Counted from the first letter of the stretch, positions 25,801 through 38,199 are shown. The stretch is DNA of 64,000 nucleotides from Fomitopsis serialis (GCF_022376445.1 NW_025955009.1:1-64000); one strand, 5' to 3'. The notes: a model not told the origin generated them from the sequence alone. A program made the numbers and translations.

Positions 25801-26496
25801 TCTCTCCCAATGGCATTGCCTTCTGGTAGATGCTCCAGTGCCTGTTTCATGAAATCAATGCTTGCATTGATGTCAGGAGCCCTTCTTGATGACTGAAACT
25901 GCATGTGAAAGATAGTGCCCAGATAACGCAAGCATTGTCCCTGAGGCTGACCAGTATTTCTCAAGAGGCTCAGAGCCTGAGACAGCAAGTCCTTTCCATG
26001 CTCTATGAACATCTCCTCCTCAGAGCAGATGCAGTGTACCACACAGCATAGCCAGCTGTTTGGAGCATGACAGCTTTCTCCTTCTCACATGGGTGAGGGT
26101 GATGTAGGTCTCAATGCAGGTTATCCATTTCTCAATCATTGCAGCATTGCTAGCCTGTTCAGCCCATCCAAGACCAAGCATAGCTAGCTGAGGCAGCTTC
26201 TCAGGAGTCTGGTTCAGCTGTTCATGATCCCATTGGGATCTGAGTCAACTCATTCAGGATACCAGTCCAGTCTTTGTATAACATTCAGCATGATGTACAA
26301 AATATCAGCAGTACTCACATTAGAGCTCTGATCAATATCTCGCGCCTGGGCCATGATCACTGAAATCTTGCCTACGACAGCGAACACATGTCAGCAACAG
26401 AGGCGTGAACAGAGAGAACGTACTGAAACAGAGCCTGAAGGGACTCTCGATCGGCAAGGTCGGGGAAGAGCGCTGGTCGTCAGGTTGAGTTGCCAT
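22885..26496 (-). CDS. TPR-CHAT domain protein (caspase-like), frames interrupted
   Basis: Read on the - strand. An N-terminal TPR solenoid shows repeated units such as HEQLNQTPEKLPQLAMLGLG, FIEHGKDLLSQALSLLRN, INASIDFMKQALEHLPEGNA and DIQKAIEVLKEAITLS. A helical linker (AIEWLEQGRSVTWNQLLQL) follows, then a C-terminal CHAT domain. The caspase-type pair is visible: His in WVHLACHG and Cys in AFLSACQTATGD, followed by GMLFAGFRSVIATMW. The usual family tail (PGTDDVDLLAWVPFIHIG) ends at a stop at 22,885 but needs one more C in a CCC run near 22,950. At least four other frame changes are needed (about 26,230, 25,780, 25,625, 24,720). The start at 26,496 is the best guess; 26,354 is an alternative. 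CHAT proteins are predicted proteases, some acting in programmed cell death. The island is nearly free of CpG. It may be a decaying repeat-family member or a gene with consensus errors. Confidence 0.75.
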
Positions 26497-28681
26497 CGGT
26501 AGTTGCGTCGTTGGGCGAAGTCACTGTAGCGGGCGGAGAGAGGGACTATCAGTGTCATCGCCGTGTACTTATGTTAGTTGCAACCGGGCCTTTCCGCAGG
26601 ATATGAGCGATAACGGATAACGGTCCACATGTCACAGTGAGGCCACGCACATCTGTATGACCGGAGATGACACGGCATGGAAGCCATCCGGTGAGAGCGA
26701 ATGCCGGTGAATTGAGCTGCGGCAGAAGCGACCGCCGCTTGGGAGTGAGCCGCAGCCTGTTAAGTGTAGTCGATGTCTCTGGCGCACTGTACGCGACAGA
26801 GACAACGCGCCGTACGGACGAGCCAGTGCACTGACAAAACTACAGAACCCAGAGTAAGTTCATAGCCTCCATCGCGGAGTCCAGAGCAAAATCAGATCCA
26901 GGATCAACCGTCAACGCGCTGGGAAAATCAAGGTACACGCGTACGTTGCGACTCGTTCTCACCGTATGCCTTCCGCGAATTGAATGTCGAGTCGAAGCCT
27001 ATATGCGCTTGTAGCGAAGGATCAACCTGCTGGGTGACTCGATCCACGCCGGCGACATCGAAGTGTAATCCAAACTCACCAGTACAACGTACGATCTTCA
27101 CCATGAGGTGCTACTTGTTCGCGCTAAATTGAGCGTCCGTGTCAGTTCACCGCTTTCAGGCGTCTCGGAGAAAACCAGTGGTCCCTTACGCATGCGAGGA
27201 AAGGCTAGGGCGATGTCATGCCAGGTTCGCATCTGACCGCGATCTTGGCCAAGTAGTCCATGACGTGGCATGGAAGGAGAAACTAGTACACGGTGCATGA
27301 CAGGAGCGGTCAGATACAATTAGCGGCGGTAGGCGCGAGATGACAACAGCGAGACTGACGCACCTGCCGCCGAGCAAGCAATGACCCGAGGTTGCCAGGA
27401 GCGCGCTGTCGGGATGGTCATCACTTTCTAAAGCCGGAGCGCATGCCATGCACCTTTGCGGTCGATACGAGCCTATTTGTGGTCAAGAATGAGCAAGTCG
27501 GCAGTCTGGGTTGCGATGATGATGCATACACGCCGGGTTCCGTGGCGTGTAACCCGAACCTATTCGACTTGCTGCGACAGCAGCAAGATGAACGAAGAGT
27601 TGGAGTACAGATACAACGCATGATTGCTTACCTCGACTGGACAACACATGCTTTCTGTAGTTCATCCGCCTACCACTATCGCATTATCCGGTACGATGGT
27701 CTTGTAATCGGTGTTGGCAAAAACGTAGACCGTGATAGATCTAAAGACAACGCAGTACAGAATAGTCAGCTCGAATATATCCTGGCTCCTGATTACGAAA
27801 GACTTTATAGTGGGTCTCACATGCAACTAGCAGCGGCACGCCGGTGCTGGCGGGCATTCACAGCGGTATCGGGGCAGATGTGCGAGTGACAGTGGTTGAC
27901 AAGAAAAGACAGCCGCCAGTATGCACGCTCAGCGTGACATAACAAGCTCAGGATTCGGCAACTTAGCTACGACTGTAATAGAGCGAAACTGACCACGTAC
28001 GTGTATGCCCTACCCTGCAGTACAGCCTCGAAGCCGCATTGTGTTCTCAGAGTACGGAGCTGCAAGGGACTCAAGCTGTCGATGCTGCCTGAGGACACGG
28101 TCCTCGCTGCAGCTATTACGCAGCAAGTGGCAGTCACGAGCCAAGGCGAGAACATGTGTACCCGAACTCTGTGATGTCGGATGAGTATGGTGATCAATCC
28201 GGGCATCTCTGAGCGACGGTTCAAGTACTTACTGCCATCATGGTTTGTGAATAGCTGAAAGGCCGTGTTGGCGTCATCATGGCAGTCGTTTGGCGGCGTC
28301 TCTCTGTAAGCGCTGAATAACAGTGCACACAGCAGCGCGGCGTACTTCAAGTTTATATACCGTACTTACTGTACTTGACTACGACGACGAACTGCAGCAT
28401 CGCATCGTCACCACAGTCATCGATACAAGTCTTCATCGCATACGATACCTACATAAGTACTCAGGCGGGACGGGAACCTGATTAACTGATCCGCACGCAG
28501 TGGCCTATTCATCGCTTAAGTTCGATTTCAACGTCACTCGAAGAGTCCATGACTAGTCTACAAAGACACGCGTCGGGGATAGATACCTAAGCATACATAC
28601 TACAATGACAAGGGCTAAGTCGACAACAACAATTTAACGGCAACGGCAGTCGAACGGAAGACGGACAGTGATATACAGCGC
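26497..28681. other. Intergenic, one weak small-protein candidate
   Basis: Apart from a possible small secreted protein at 27,967-28,350 I see no gene. A 165-codon + frame at 27,392-27,889 has no recognisable features. Confidence 0.45.
27967..28350 (-). CDS. Possible small secreted protein
   Basis: The frame begins MKYAALLCALLFSAYRETPP, which has the form of a signal peptide (Lys, a hydrophobic run, then small residues). It runs 127 codons unspliced. A gtaagt donor after FQLFTNHDG and a tcacag acceptor about 65 bases later could give a spliced alternative. No domain is recognised. Weak: it rests only on the N-terminal pattern. Confidence 0.25.
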   Translation of the reverse strand: MKYAALLCALLFSAYRETPPNDCHDDANTAFQLFTNHDGSKYLNRRSEMPGLITILIRHHRVRVHMFSPWLVTATCCVIAAARTVSSGSIDSLSPLQLRTLRTQCGFEAVLQGRAYTYVVSFALLQS

Positions 28682-31600
28682 TCAGGGTTTATGACGGTGC
28701 TTGTGCGGCTCAACGCGTACAGTGACTTTTTGGCGATGCTGGCGGTTGCGCAGGTGCACTTCGTAGTTTTGTAGCGTCTCTCCCGGACCAGGGGTATACA
28801 GCTGTGGTATGTTAGTGAGATCGTATCATGAGCAAATGGTTCAACGTACTTTGCCGGGGCAGTCCAGGCACTTGAGACGCCATTCAAGCGCGGTCGCGTT
28901 CGGAGCCGTTGGCTTCCGAGCCGTCGCTTCGAACCTGTCGTCCGGGTATTTCGCCTGCATATCCGCCATAGCACGCTGAAGCCACTCAGGCATCGACGCC
29001 CTCTGTCCACCCCAGTCAGAACTTGACCGTCAAGGTTCAAGTACAGTTACACCTACCACGTTCGCGTTCGTACTGGGGGGTGCTGACGGCGGCGGTTGAG
29101 GTGGCGAACCCGTGGGTGGAGCCGCGGCACTCGCGTCCGCATCGCCATTACTGTCTTGACAGCAGATTCAGGAGGCGCAGAGGCTGCACCGGTCGCTCTT
29201 GTGACGCGCTGGCGAGTGGCGACTCCGAAGCGCTTGAGGCAGTCGACATCGGGGACATCGCCCTCGCGGCAGCGAGGGACGGCTGAGGCTCCTCCACAGG
29301 GACCTCGCCTTTGGCAATGAGGAGTTCCGGTTCTGCATCGCCGTCTTCGAGTGCAGCCTTCGCTGACTGGTCGTCAACCTGAGATGGTGGAGGACGACGA
29401 CGCTTGGCTGCTATACGTGCTTGGTCGGCTTCTATAACGAGATTCCGATGATACGTTCGATCTGGATTATACTCAACCGGGCGAGGCCGACGATGTCTGT
29501 GCCAGAACTTGCCTGTAGAAGCGTCAGCACATCCACGAGGTCAAAGCGCGTCCATTACTTACCACATGTACCGCACTGCGACTTGTCTCCAAGCGGGCCT
29601 TTTCTGCGTCCCACGGCGATATCCTCAGGACAGCCACAGTTCGAGCAATGCCAGACACCGTCGATCATGTTCGGATGCTGACCATCAGCGTACTCTTTCT
29701 CCTTGGCTTCCCGCTCGAGTTCCTTTGTCCGCTTCGCCGATAAGACAACTCTCGCGCCTTTAGTGTCTGCTCCTGCACTGCTGCTCGGCAACGGCAGGTC
29801 GCCCTCGATGGGAGGCGGGAATGTCGACGGATCAGCCAAGTCGAGGAAGTCGCACCACGGACATTGACTCGTGGGCGCAGAACGCTGGAAGGGAATGAGG
29901 GCGCTTGAAGTGACCCTTCGGCTTCTTTTCCTTCGGTGCGGTAGGGGCAATAGGCGCGAGCGGCGTAGGCTGAGCAGAGGCAGCAGACCGTACCATTTTC
30001 CGAGGCAATCATGTTGGCGATGTTATGCGAAGCAGCGCGGCAGCCGCTCGTCTTGAAGTAGGTGCAGCTGCGGCCGTGACTGCCGCAAGTGTCGCCGCGT
30101 CGACTTCCGGGAACCATAGCAGGCGTACGGAACGTCTTTGGTGGTTCGCGGTCTGGTAGGGCGATCCTCGCCTACCCCTTGTGGTCTTCCTCCTACGGCG
30201 GTTGAGTTCCTTCTCGCGCTCCTTCTCGTTGCGTTCGATTCGCTGTCGCTGAGGTAGTTGAGGATCGGGGTGAATGCGAACCTGGTCGATCGCACGCGCG
30301 CCAGTGGTGAGTGACGGCAGAAGGGACATGCGCAGGTCGTCGTCCTGGACTGCGGAACCGTCCGACGGGTGCCGACAAGGAACAGGATTTCTGGTAGATC
30401 TGCACTGCTCGCGGATGAATGTGCAATAGCAGTTCTGTGAAGAGTGAGAATGCGACATAATGCACGCGGCAAGGAGACCTACTTGAATTCGCCAGCTAGC
30501 CGAGGTCACGGCAATATGTGTCTGCGAACTGTTCGGGCGTCGGGTCACCGTTCTCCAGATTCCATTCGAACTGATCTTCGAGCTTGACAGAACCAATGAT
30601 CACATCCAGCTTTGCATACAGGCATTCAGTTGAGCGTAAAGAAGGCATATGGCTATTCGTACCTTGACCAATATCCGCAGCTCCTCCTGCATCGAGTCTT
30701 CATCTTCGTCAAAGTCATCCACCAGCATCGGTTGCTCTGCGCCCGGCAAGCTCACAAGGACGGTGCATCTGCGACCTCCTCTTTGATGACCTTCCGACGC
30801 TTGTGACCCCGTAAATCAGCACGTCCAAGGCGCGCTTGTGGAATTTGGAGAACGGATAGTGTCCTCCATGACTCCCACCATTCGGCTTCCTTGTCGTCAA
30901 TAGTCCCACTCTGGATGTCTTCCGTATCGGATGACACGAATACTCCGTCCTCGCCGAAGGTAGTGGAATGCGCCTTGAAGTCGCTGAGCTGATCTTGTAT
31001 GGCCTTCGTGATTACGGAGTGATAGTTCGGTGGCAGGCATAATCGTCCACATAGATTGAGCGAAAACTCAGGAGTGATGACGGATCTACGGATTATAAGT
31101 ACGAATACGGCAGTTGATAGAGCAAGTTATTACCATTCAGGTTCCAGACGAAGGTATCCCGCATCTTGTGATGGTCGACATCGAACTCGAGACGTATGGG
31201 TACGAGCTGTTCGGACGATTGGCGTCTTCGGTCTTAACCTTCTCGGTCTAGGAACTTCGTTAGCAATCTGACAGTCGATAACATCCGAAGCAAGGCACTC
31301 ACGGCTTGAAACCTTCTCTCTTGCCCGCGCGCTTCTTATCCTTGATCTCCTTCTCCTTGCTCTGTTTCAAGCCAGAGAGGCTCCATTTCTCCGGCCTCTT
31401 CGCGCCAGGACCCCCCTCTGCACCGGCATCGGTATCCGGCCTTCCTCCATGACTGAGTCCTTCTCCCACCACGCCTTGGCTTTCCGACCGTCTCGCGCAT
31501 TCCGTCGTCATCTTCTCCCTCATCGCTTGTAGCGGCCGTCATACTCCTTGTCAACCTCCATCCATTTCTTGACGTCTGCGATCTCCTCCGGCGCGAGCGA

Positions 31601-34218
31601 CGCTATCCGGGCCGTCGACTCGACGAGCGGGACAATAGTGACTCGGGAGGTCTTCGGGTTCAGCTGAACGTTGAGCGGGGCAGTTGAGGATGATCGTCGG
31701 TGGCGGAGGCGCTGCCGTGGACACGCCATTCGTTGTGGGCGCAGATACGTTGGCAGCCGACCCGACCGCGAGTGCGTGCTGTCAGATGTGGTAATCCCAC
31801 GGCGTCCTGGACACTAGGTTTGCGTTCCATGCCAGGCGCGCCAGCATGCCCCCGCACCGCACTACCGGCGGGGGACCATTGCTGGCGAACGGGGATGTCA
31901 TCGACGCAGGCGGTTGTGATCCCTGTCGCACGGGTGTCTGCGGCGCAGCCATGTCCACGCCGATACCCAGACCCGCGCCTGCGTTCATCGTCTGGATAGG
32001 TGACGTCGCGCCCATCCGCTGGCCATAGAGTTGACCGACAGGTTTCCGCTGCTCATCTGCCGACCGTTCGCGCCGATGCCCATTCCCATTCCCATCTCTC
32101 CAGCCTGACTGGCGATCCTCGGCAGCACGGGCGGTCCATCGCGCCTCCGCCAGCACCGCCCATGAGGCCCATGCCCATGTTCAGCATCGGGTTCGACGAC
32201 GGACTGTGTCCACGTTGCCGGCGACGCCCATACCTGGGAGACCAGTCGTCCCGGGAGCACTCGGAGCGCCGTTCACACCCACACCAGCGTTTGGCATGTG
32301 GATGCCGTAGACATCGACAGACGGGGATCTGGGGCGGAACAGGCGCCGACAGATGGTCCTGCTGTTGCTGCATCTGCGCTTGCTGGATGTGCTGCTGAGA
32401 CTGCGGCATGCCGGCATGCTGTTGCGACTGAGCCTGAGGTCCGTGTTGCTGGCCGGGTTGTCCTCCGGGAACGGGCGTCCCTCCCACCTTCCTCTTCGCC
32501 CCGCGCCCGGGCTCCCTGGCGCAATCGGCGCGGGCGCGATGGGCGGATAACCACCGGGGCTCTTGGCAGCCTGCTGGCCTCCGTTCGCGTTCAACATCGC
32601 GTTCTGTCCTGCTTGTTGTTGGTGGTGAGATTGCGCGAACCCAGACGCCGTCGTAGGTCGACTCGGCACTTTCATGCCCTCCTGAAGCTGAGCTTGGGCT
32701 TGGTTCATTTGCGCCTGCATATGCGGATGATGCATCCCGACGCTCGTCCCGGGCCTTGTCATTGATCCCGGGCCGGTGCTGTGGACATCGGGCGCGGCTG
32801 GATAGGTATCGGCCCGCCAGGTCCTGGCGTAGAGACGGGTGTCCCTGTTGGCAGCGGTCCTGAGTGTATGCGCGGGCTCGGCGTCGCACCTGGTCCACCT
32901 GCTGTGTGCGGCCGCGGACTCGGCGCGCCGAGGTTACCGTACTGCATTTGTCCTGCTGGCGCTGGGACGTGGCGGTCGGCGGACGAGGAGGGATCGCAGT
33001 TGGGGGCGGCATCATCTGGCTCTGATGCGCTTGAGGGTGACCCATATTGGGCAGACCTGAGGGCTGGACGCTGGACGCACGGTGCGAGCTCGTCGATGCG
33101 GCGGAGGACGGGCGTTGGTGGGGGTCGTACTGGCCCTGCGAGAGCTGTTGGAAGCGTTCATGGGCGGGGCTCATGCCTTGCGCGCCGCCTTGCATCCCTT
33201 GCATACCACCCTGCATACCCTGCATACCTTGCATCCCTTGCATGCCGCCCATCCCGCCCTGCATGCCTGCATACCCTGCATTCCTTGCATGCCTTGCATC
33301 CCCTGCATCCCCTGCATACCTCCCATCCCTCCCATCCTTGCATATTCTGACCGGGAAGTCCCTCCTGCGGTCCTTGACCCTGACCTTGACCTTGACCTTG
33401 CCCCGCCATGGCCCTGCGCCTGCCTCTCGCGCATCGCCGCCGCCCTCTGCATATGCATCGCCTTCATCTGCATCAGTTGCTTGTCCCTCTCCGCGGGCGG
33501 CAGGTGCGCGAGCGCCGCCAGCTGCGCCGGGTGCAGCCCAAAGTTCTGGAACGGCCCCATGTTCTGGCCCATGTCCCCTGCGCGTGCGTCGACGGCGCGG
33601 CCATCCCCATCCCCGCGTTCATGCCCCCCATCCCGCCCATGCCCTGGCCCCCGTTCATCCCGTTCATCCCCTGCCCGCCGCCCATCCCGAAGTGCGACGC
33701 GGGCGAGAGGTCGAGCGCGGGCGACGTCGGCTGCGACCCGCCGCCGTGGAAGCTCTGCTGCGGGCTCGGCATCGTCGGCGACGGCGCAGATGGCGAGGAC
33801 GCGCCTGTAGGCCGTCAGTGGTGCACGGAGAGCGAGAATGGGCGCAGCTTACCTCCCATGAGCGCGGCGGGGTTGATGCCGCCCATCCCGCCCATGTTCC
33901 CCATGTTGTTCATGTTGCTCATCCCGCCCATGCCGCCCATCCCCATGTTCCCCATCCCGCCGCCGCCGTTCATCATCATCGCCGCCGGGTTCATCGTCCC
34001 TGCGTCCCGTCAGCGCCCGCGTCCGACACACAACGTACCACGTACCGTTCATCCCCATGTTCCCCATCCCGCCCATACCTCCGCCGCCCATGTTGTTCAT
34101 CCCGCCTCCTCCACCCATCAGCGCCGCAGGGTTAATCCCTCCGCCGCCGCCCATCAGCTGCTGCGGGTTCACGCCGCCCTGCCCGCCCATGCCCTGCTGC
34201 TGGTTCCTCTGCTGCTGC

Positions 34219-34263
<45 letters not shown>

Positions 34264-34598
34264 ATCAGACGCATCATCATCGCGGGGTTCATCCCGCCCA
34301 TGTTCATGTTCCCCATCCCTCCTCCACCTCCTCCTCCTCCTCCCATCCCCATGTTCATCGTGTTCATACCTCCTCCTCCTCCTCCTCCTCCGCCGCCGCC
34401 GCCCATAGCCTGCTGTTGCATGGCGGCCATCATCTGCGGCGTCATCCCGCGCGCATACATCTGCATCTGCGCCTGCGTCATCCCGCCGCCCATCCCGCCC
34501 TGGCCCTGGTTCATGCCGGCGAGCAGCGCGGGGTTGATTCCGCCCTGCGGCGGCTGCGGCGAGCCGTGCGCGGACGGCTGCGTCGGAGACGTGTTCAT
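28682..34598 (-). CDS. snf5: SNF5/SMARCB1-type core subunit of SWI/SNF chromatin remodeller
   Basis: ATG at 34,598; exons 1-3 include 34,046-34,598, 33,853-33,999 and one ending at 33,804. The N-terminal third is Met/Gly/Gln-rich with an 18-Gln run (34,209-34,262) and Met-Gln-Gly repeats. Then come SRVTIVPLVESTARI with EEIADVKKWMEVDKEYDG (about 31,525-31,660). SNF5 repeat 1 is QLVPIRLEFDVDHHKMRDTF (about 31,134-31,215), continuing into FGEDGVFVSSDTEDIQSG. Repeat 2 is IIGSVKLEDQFEWNLENGDP with PEQFADTYCRDLG (about 30,500-30,605). A GATA-type finger CSNCGCP..CGTCGK (about 29,557-29,650) leads into FWHRHRRPRPVEYNPD. The C-terminal LYTPGPGETLQNYEVHL ends at TGA 28,682. It acts in the nucleus to target and stabilise the remodeller. 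The frame is broken in several places, e.g. near 33,574 and near 32,955 (QQGQMQYGN needs one more G), most simply as sequencing errors. Confidence 0.85.
29557..29650 (-). other. GATA-type zinc finger of SNF5
   Basis: The exon carries C-S-N-C-G-C, a 17-residue spacer with RRKGPLGDKSQ, then C-G-T-C-G, continuing after an intron with FWHRHRRPRPVE. Fungal SNF5 orthologues characteristically carry this extra finger, which animal SMARCB1 lacks. Confidence 0.8.
34209..34262 (-). repeat. Polyglutamine-coding microsatellite, 18 codons (unit A)
   Basis: Mixed CAG/CAA codons on the - strand encode 18 Gln. The matching tracts in units B (46,420-46,479) and C (59,329-59,391) have 20 and 21 codons. Confidence 0.85.
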
Positions 34599-36450
34599 GG
34601 TCGTGTTCGAAGTCGTGTAGTTGGGCTAGAAGCGAATGGCGGAGCGGGCCTTAGGGCGCCGTCGGTCGAGGGTGTTTGACCTGTGAGCACGATGCGTGTT
34701 AGCCAGAACGAATGAGCGAGACGACGACGTTGAATGGGAAGATTGAGACGCGGGATGCGAGCGAGAAAGAGATACGCACCGAGTACCACTTCTCTTTGTT
34801 GCGTATCCTGAGCGAGCACGCTGGTCACGCCTACCAGGTTCAAAAGGCCTGCTGGAAGTAAGAATGTCAGAGATGTGGGACGGAGAACGAGGCAAGGAGG
34901 AAACGGTTGTCCAAAAGCGGAAGGACAGAAGTGGCGTTGTCGTGGGTCAACGACGAACGTTCCACCCGCCACGCGTACGAGACCTCATTGAAGGTGCAGT
35001 ACAAAGAGACCAACGATTCATAGCACGAAGTGCCTCGCGAGCGGAAAGGAGAGACCTCGGACAACGGCCAGAGCGGGCGACGACCAACACGACGCGTGGC
35101 GGGGGCGGGAGGACACCCCACGCCAGGACGACGCGAGGGATGGGCGGAGACGGTGTGGAGGGACGCGTCGAGGGACGGGAGCGCGTGTGGATCCACGGGA
35201 CCGCGGCACGGGAGGGGCAGGAGGGCGGACAGGGGACGGGCGGGGGCGCGAGACAGGCGGACGGACGGACTTACGTTGTCGGGTGGAGACTGCCGGCCCG
35301 GGAACAGAAACAGAGGTGAAAGTGAGCGGACAGGCCCAGGGAACCGCGGAAAGGCGGAGAATCAGACAGAGGGGCCGTCGCAGCGTCGGGGTGTCCGCAG
35401 CGACGACAATAGCAGGCCCCGTTCGAGCGCAGAAGCGGGCGATGGGGGATCGCGGGGGTGCCGGGGCTGGGGAGGACGGGGAGGGCCTCGTGCTTGGCGA
35501 AGAGAGCAGCAGGCCGTGCGGATAACCTTGTGCCAGCAATCGCGCGATGGCAGCGAGACGATTCCAATCGGCCGCCCAACCCCCACCGCCCCGTCACGCG
35601 CCGCCCGTCACGCTCAGAGTCACACGCGCCACACTCCCATATGCGGCAGGTGCGCGCACACCGACTGCACAACGCGCACACTCGGCGGGCGGACGGGCGG
35701 ACGGCGGGCGGGCGGACATGGGCGGCGGAGGCAGAGGAGAGAAGGGCCGGGCGAGAGACGAGTGACGAGCTGCGTCCCACCGCCAGTCCAGATCCCCGAT
35801 CTCCGATCCTCCTCAGGCTGCTCTCTGCGCTGCCCCTTCGCCCTTCACGCCACCCTCTTCCCGCACTGGCTCTCCCCAGCCGCCCGTGACCCGTCTCCTC
35901 GCCGTCGCACCGTCAACTGCCCGTGCCACCGAGTCAGAACGCGCCTCCCGCACGAGTAGGAACGCCGCGACCGCGCAGCCACAAATATCCACGTCGCCAC
36001 CCGTCGACGTCTGCCCCCGCTCACACGCGTGAACGTTCTCTGAGTGAGTGGGGCGCTCCAGCATCTGTCACACGAACTCATGCGCCCTCCGCCGTGACTA
36101 ATCAGGCAACCGATGCGGCGCGCGCATCACTTCCGCATTTGGACGTGCGCCGGCCGCTCCGCAGCGCCGCAAACCTTCGTCTTCCTGTCACCCACAGGGA
36201 CGCCTCGTTGAGCACCTGCCCGAGTTGCACCGGGCATCGGTCTCGGCCTATGTACATATGTGCAACGCGCACCACTGGACTCGATGGACGGCTGGCTATG
36301 TCGATTCCCAGTCTCCGAGTCCCAATCTCGCATTCATACGATCGCTATGCATGTTAGCGTGAGTGCCACCTCACTCATTCTGGACTCTCTAACTCATTTT
36401 GTGTTATTAGCGTAGTCTGTAGAATTCATCTCGTTCTCGTTGTCTGTTCA
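34599..36450. promoter_or_regulatory. SNF5 leader and upstream region (unit A)
   Basis: This stretch precedes the SNF5 start. It is very GC-rich, rich in gggcgg/ggacgg words, and contains no frame I would call a gene. It is repeated in units B (46,807-48,650) and C (59,722-62,030), with many one-base indels between copies and a replaced block in C. Exact promoter elements cannot be placed. Confidence 0.45.
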
Positions 36451-37745
36451 TGTCATGCACTTTGCCTTGCCGAACCCGTATACATCCACAGGACTTGTCG
36501 ACACCCTCGACGCCATGTCTTCCGGATTACGACCAATATATTCCGAACCTGCCATACTCAAACATAGCTGCACGACGTAGTCTCGCCACTCTGCGATGGC
36601 GCGGTGACTCTTCGGTGGTATGGCTCTCTTCCTCTATCTGCGGTGTCTGACGCATACGGTCAGATCGGACTTGGACACCGGTCTGCTACGACTGGTAGTG
36701 ATATCGACTGTCGAGGAAGCCAACTTGAAGCCCGAGTTCCGCGGCGAGACATGCTGCGGGCTCGCAACGAGCGAGATGCAGTACTGTGGCTGCCTCGAAG
36801 CCAGAGGAGCGGGCGCGGTGGTGCACGCTACGACCAGTTTGACACGCAGTCGTGTGCCCGGCCATCGCGCACTACGTTGTCAGTCGCGCCGGCTCCCGCA
36901 AGATGTGTACCTTCGGTGCTCACTGCGTACCGTGAATCACGCACAGAGAACATCGATGTGCCGATTCCCTCGTGCGATTGATGGCTCTCTCTGAGCCTGA
37001 GGTCTCGATCAAAGTCAGTCTCTGCGCTGTCGCAGACCAACCGACACGATCGTCGCCGTGCTGTTGCGGTCGTCCCAGCACTCGCGATGGGTGTACGAGG
37101 CTCACCGCGAGCAGGCGAACAAGCGTGCGTCGATGTGACGTTGTGATCCCGTCTCAGCTTACCGACTCTAACAAGCGTCCAGTGCGAGTTCCCGATGCCC
37201 GCACCATGTCGCTGATGCGGCAGCTTTCGGTCGCTAGCTGTCGGAACTTCTCCCAATCTCACCGGACATGCTTCCAGTGACAGTCGGACCCAGTTGGCAG
37301 CACACCGGTGGTGATCGCGGGCCCGGGAGCTTCGATATGTTGAGATTCCCTCGAGCGAAGTCTGCGGCAAGCCTTGACAGAACTTGCAGAGATTCCCGCC
37401 GCGTGTTCGGCCAGTTCGCGACACACCGGCACGAGGACAGCGGACGCTCCGGATCCAGGACCATTGCGTCGCGGGCATAGCCTCTGCCAGTTCCGGCGGA
37501 CACCTGGTCAACGCAAGGCGGGCATACGCGACTGGCGCAACGCAACGATAGATCCTTGTGTCCGTGACACAGTCGACCAGCCGCCGGATCGCCGAGCGTG
37601 TCCCTGAAGACCGCAAACGCGCGCGCAATGTGCAGGTTCGCCGGACGGATGTATGGGCAAACAATCTCTATCCGAGATACGTACAATTCACCTATTAGGA
37701 CGGCGCGTCCTTGGGCATCTCTGTCGCAGAACAGCCTCAGTCTAG

Positions 37746-38199
37746 TCATCGGTGTACATGCATAGCATTCTTTGCATTTCGCAGCGTGTACGCTAGTGGG
37801 GTCCAAGCGGCGAACGTCAGGCTCGACGGAGCCACAGTTTCCTGCAGGCAAACCCTCAAAACGAATACGACCTCGCCGGAGAGGACGGAGACTCACCAGT
37901 AGCCGGTCGCCCGCCGCTCTGTCATCCACCACCCCAAAGCTCTCCACCCGCACGAAACCGCCCTCCGAGTCCACGTCACGCAAGTGAGTCGAGTGCTGTA
38001 CGCGGGGCACGGCCGTGTACTGAGAAGGGTCCATGCGTCGCCAAGGGGCAGCAGCGGGCAGAGGCACGCCGTCGGACAGCTGGACGTCTCGATCACGTCG
38101 GTGCAGCCCTTGCAGGGAACGGCACGTGAGCGCGTCTGGTTCGGCGCTTCGAGACGCGCGCCGTGGACGCAGCTGCTCAACGTCCTCCGCATCCTCCAC
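37746..38199 (-). CDS. Unrecognised gene remnant with one good intron (unit A)
   Basis: A frame from 38,199 to a donor at 37,896 (..GGFVRVESFGVVDDRAAGD, then gtgagt) joins after a 55-base intron (acceptor cctgcag) to ETVAPSSLTFAAWTPLAYTL, ending at a stop at 37,746. No family is recognised and the 5' part is uncertain. The same structure exists in unit B, while unit C is cut inside this intron. Confidence 0.25.

Noticed and set aside
27392..27889. 165-codon + strand open frame
   Set aside because: No similarity recognised and no intron or promoter signals.
33170..33345. Array-like short repeats resembling a minisatellite or CRISPR-like array
   Set aside because: They are the codons for Met-Gln-Gly / Met-Gly-Gly repeats in SNF5; there are no spacers of constant length.
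33047..34679. Long + strand open frames rich in Pro/His/Leu/Cys (up to 423 codons)
   Set aside because: They are the complementary reading of the Met/Gly/Gln codons of SNF5; polyQ becomes polyLeu or polyCys and the frames break at SNF5 introns.
36828..37664. 279-codon - strand open frame in unit A (and its counterparts in B and C)
   Set aside because: No domain, no splice logic, and the composition looks like a chance open frame in GC-rich DNA.
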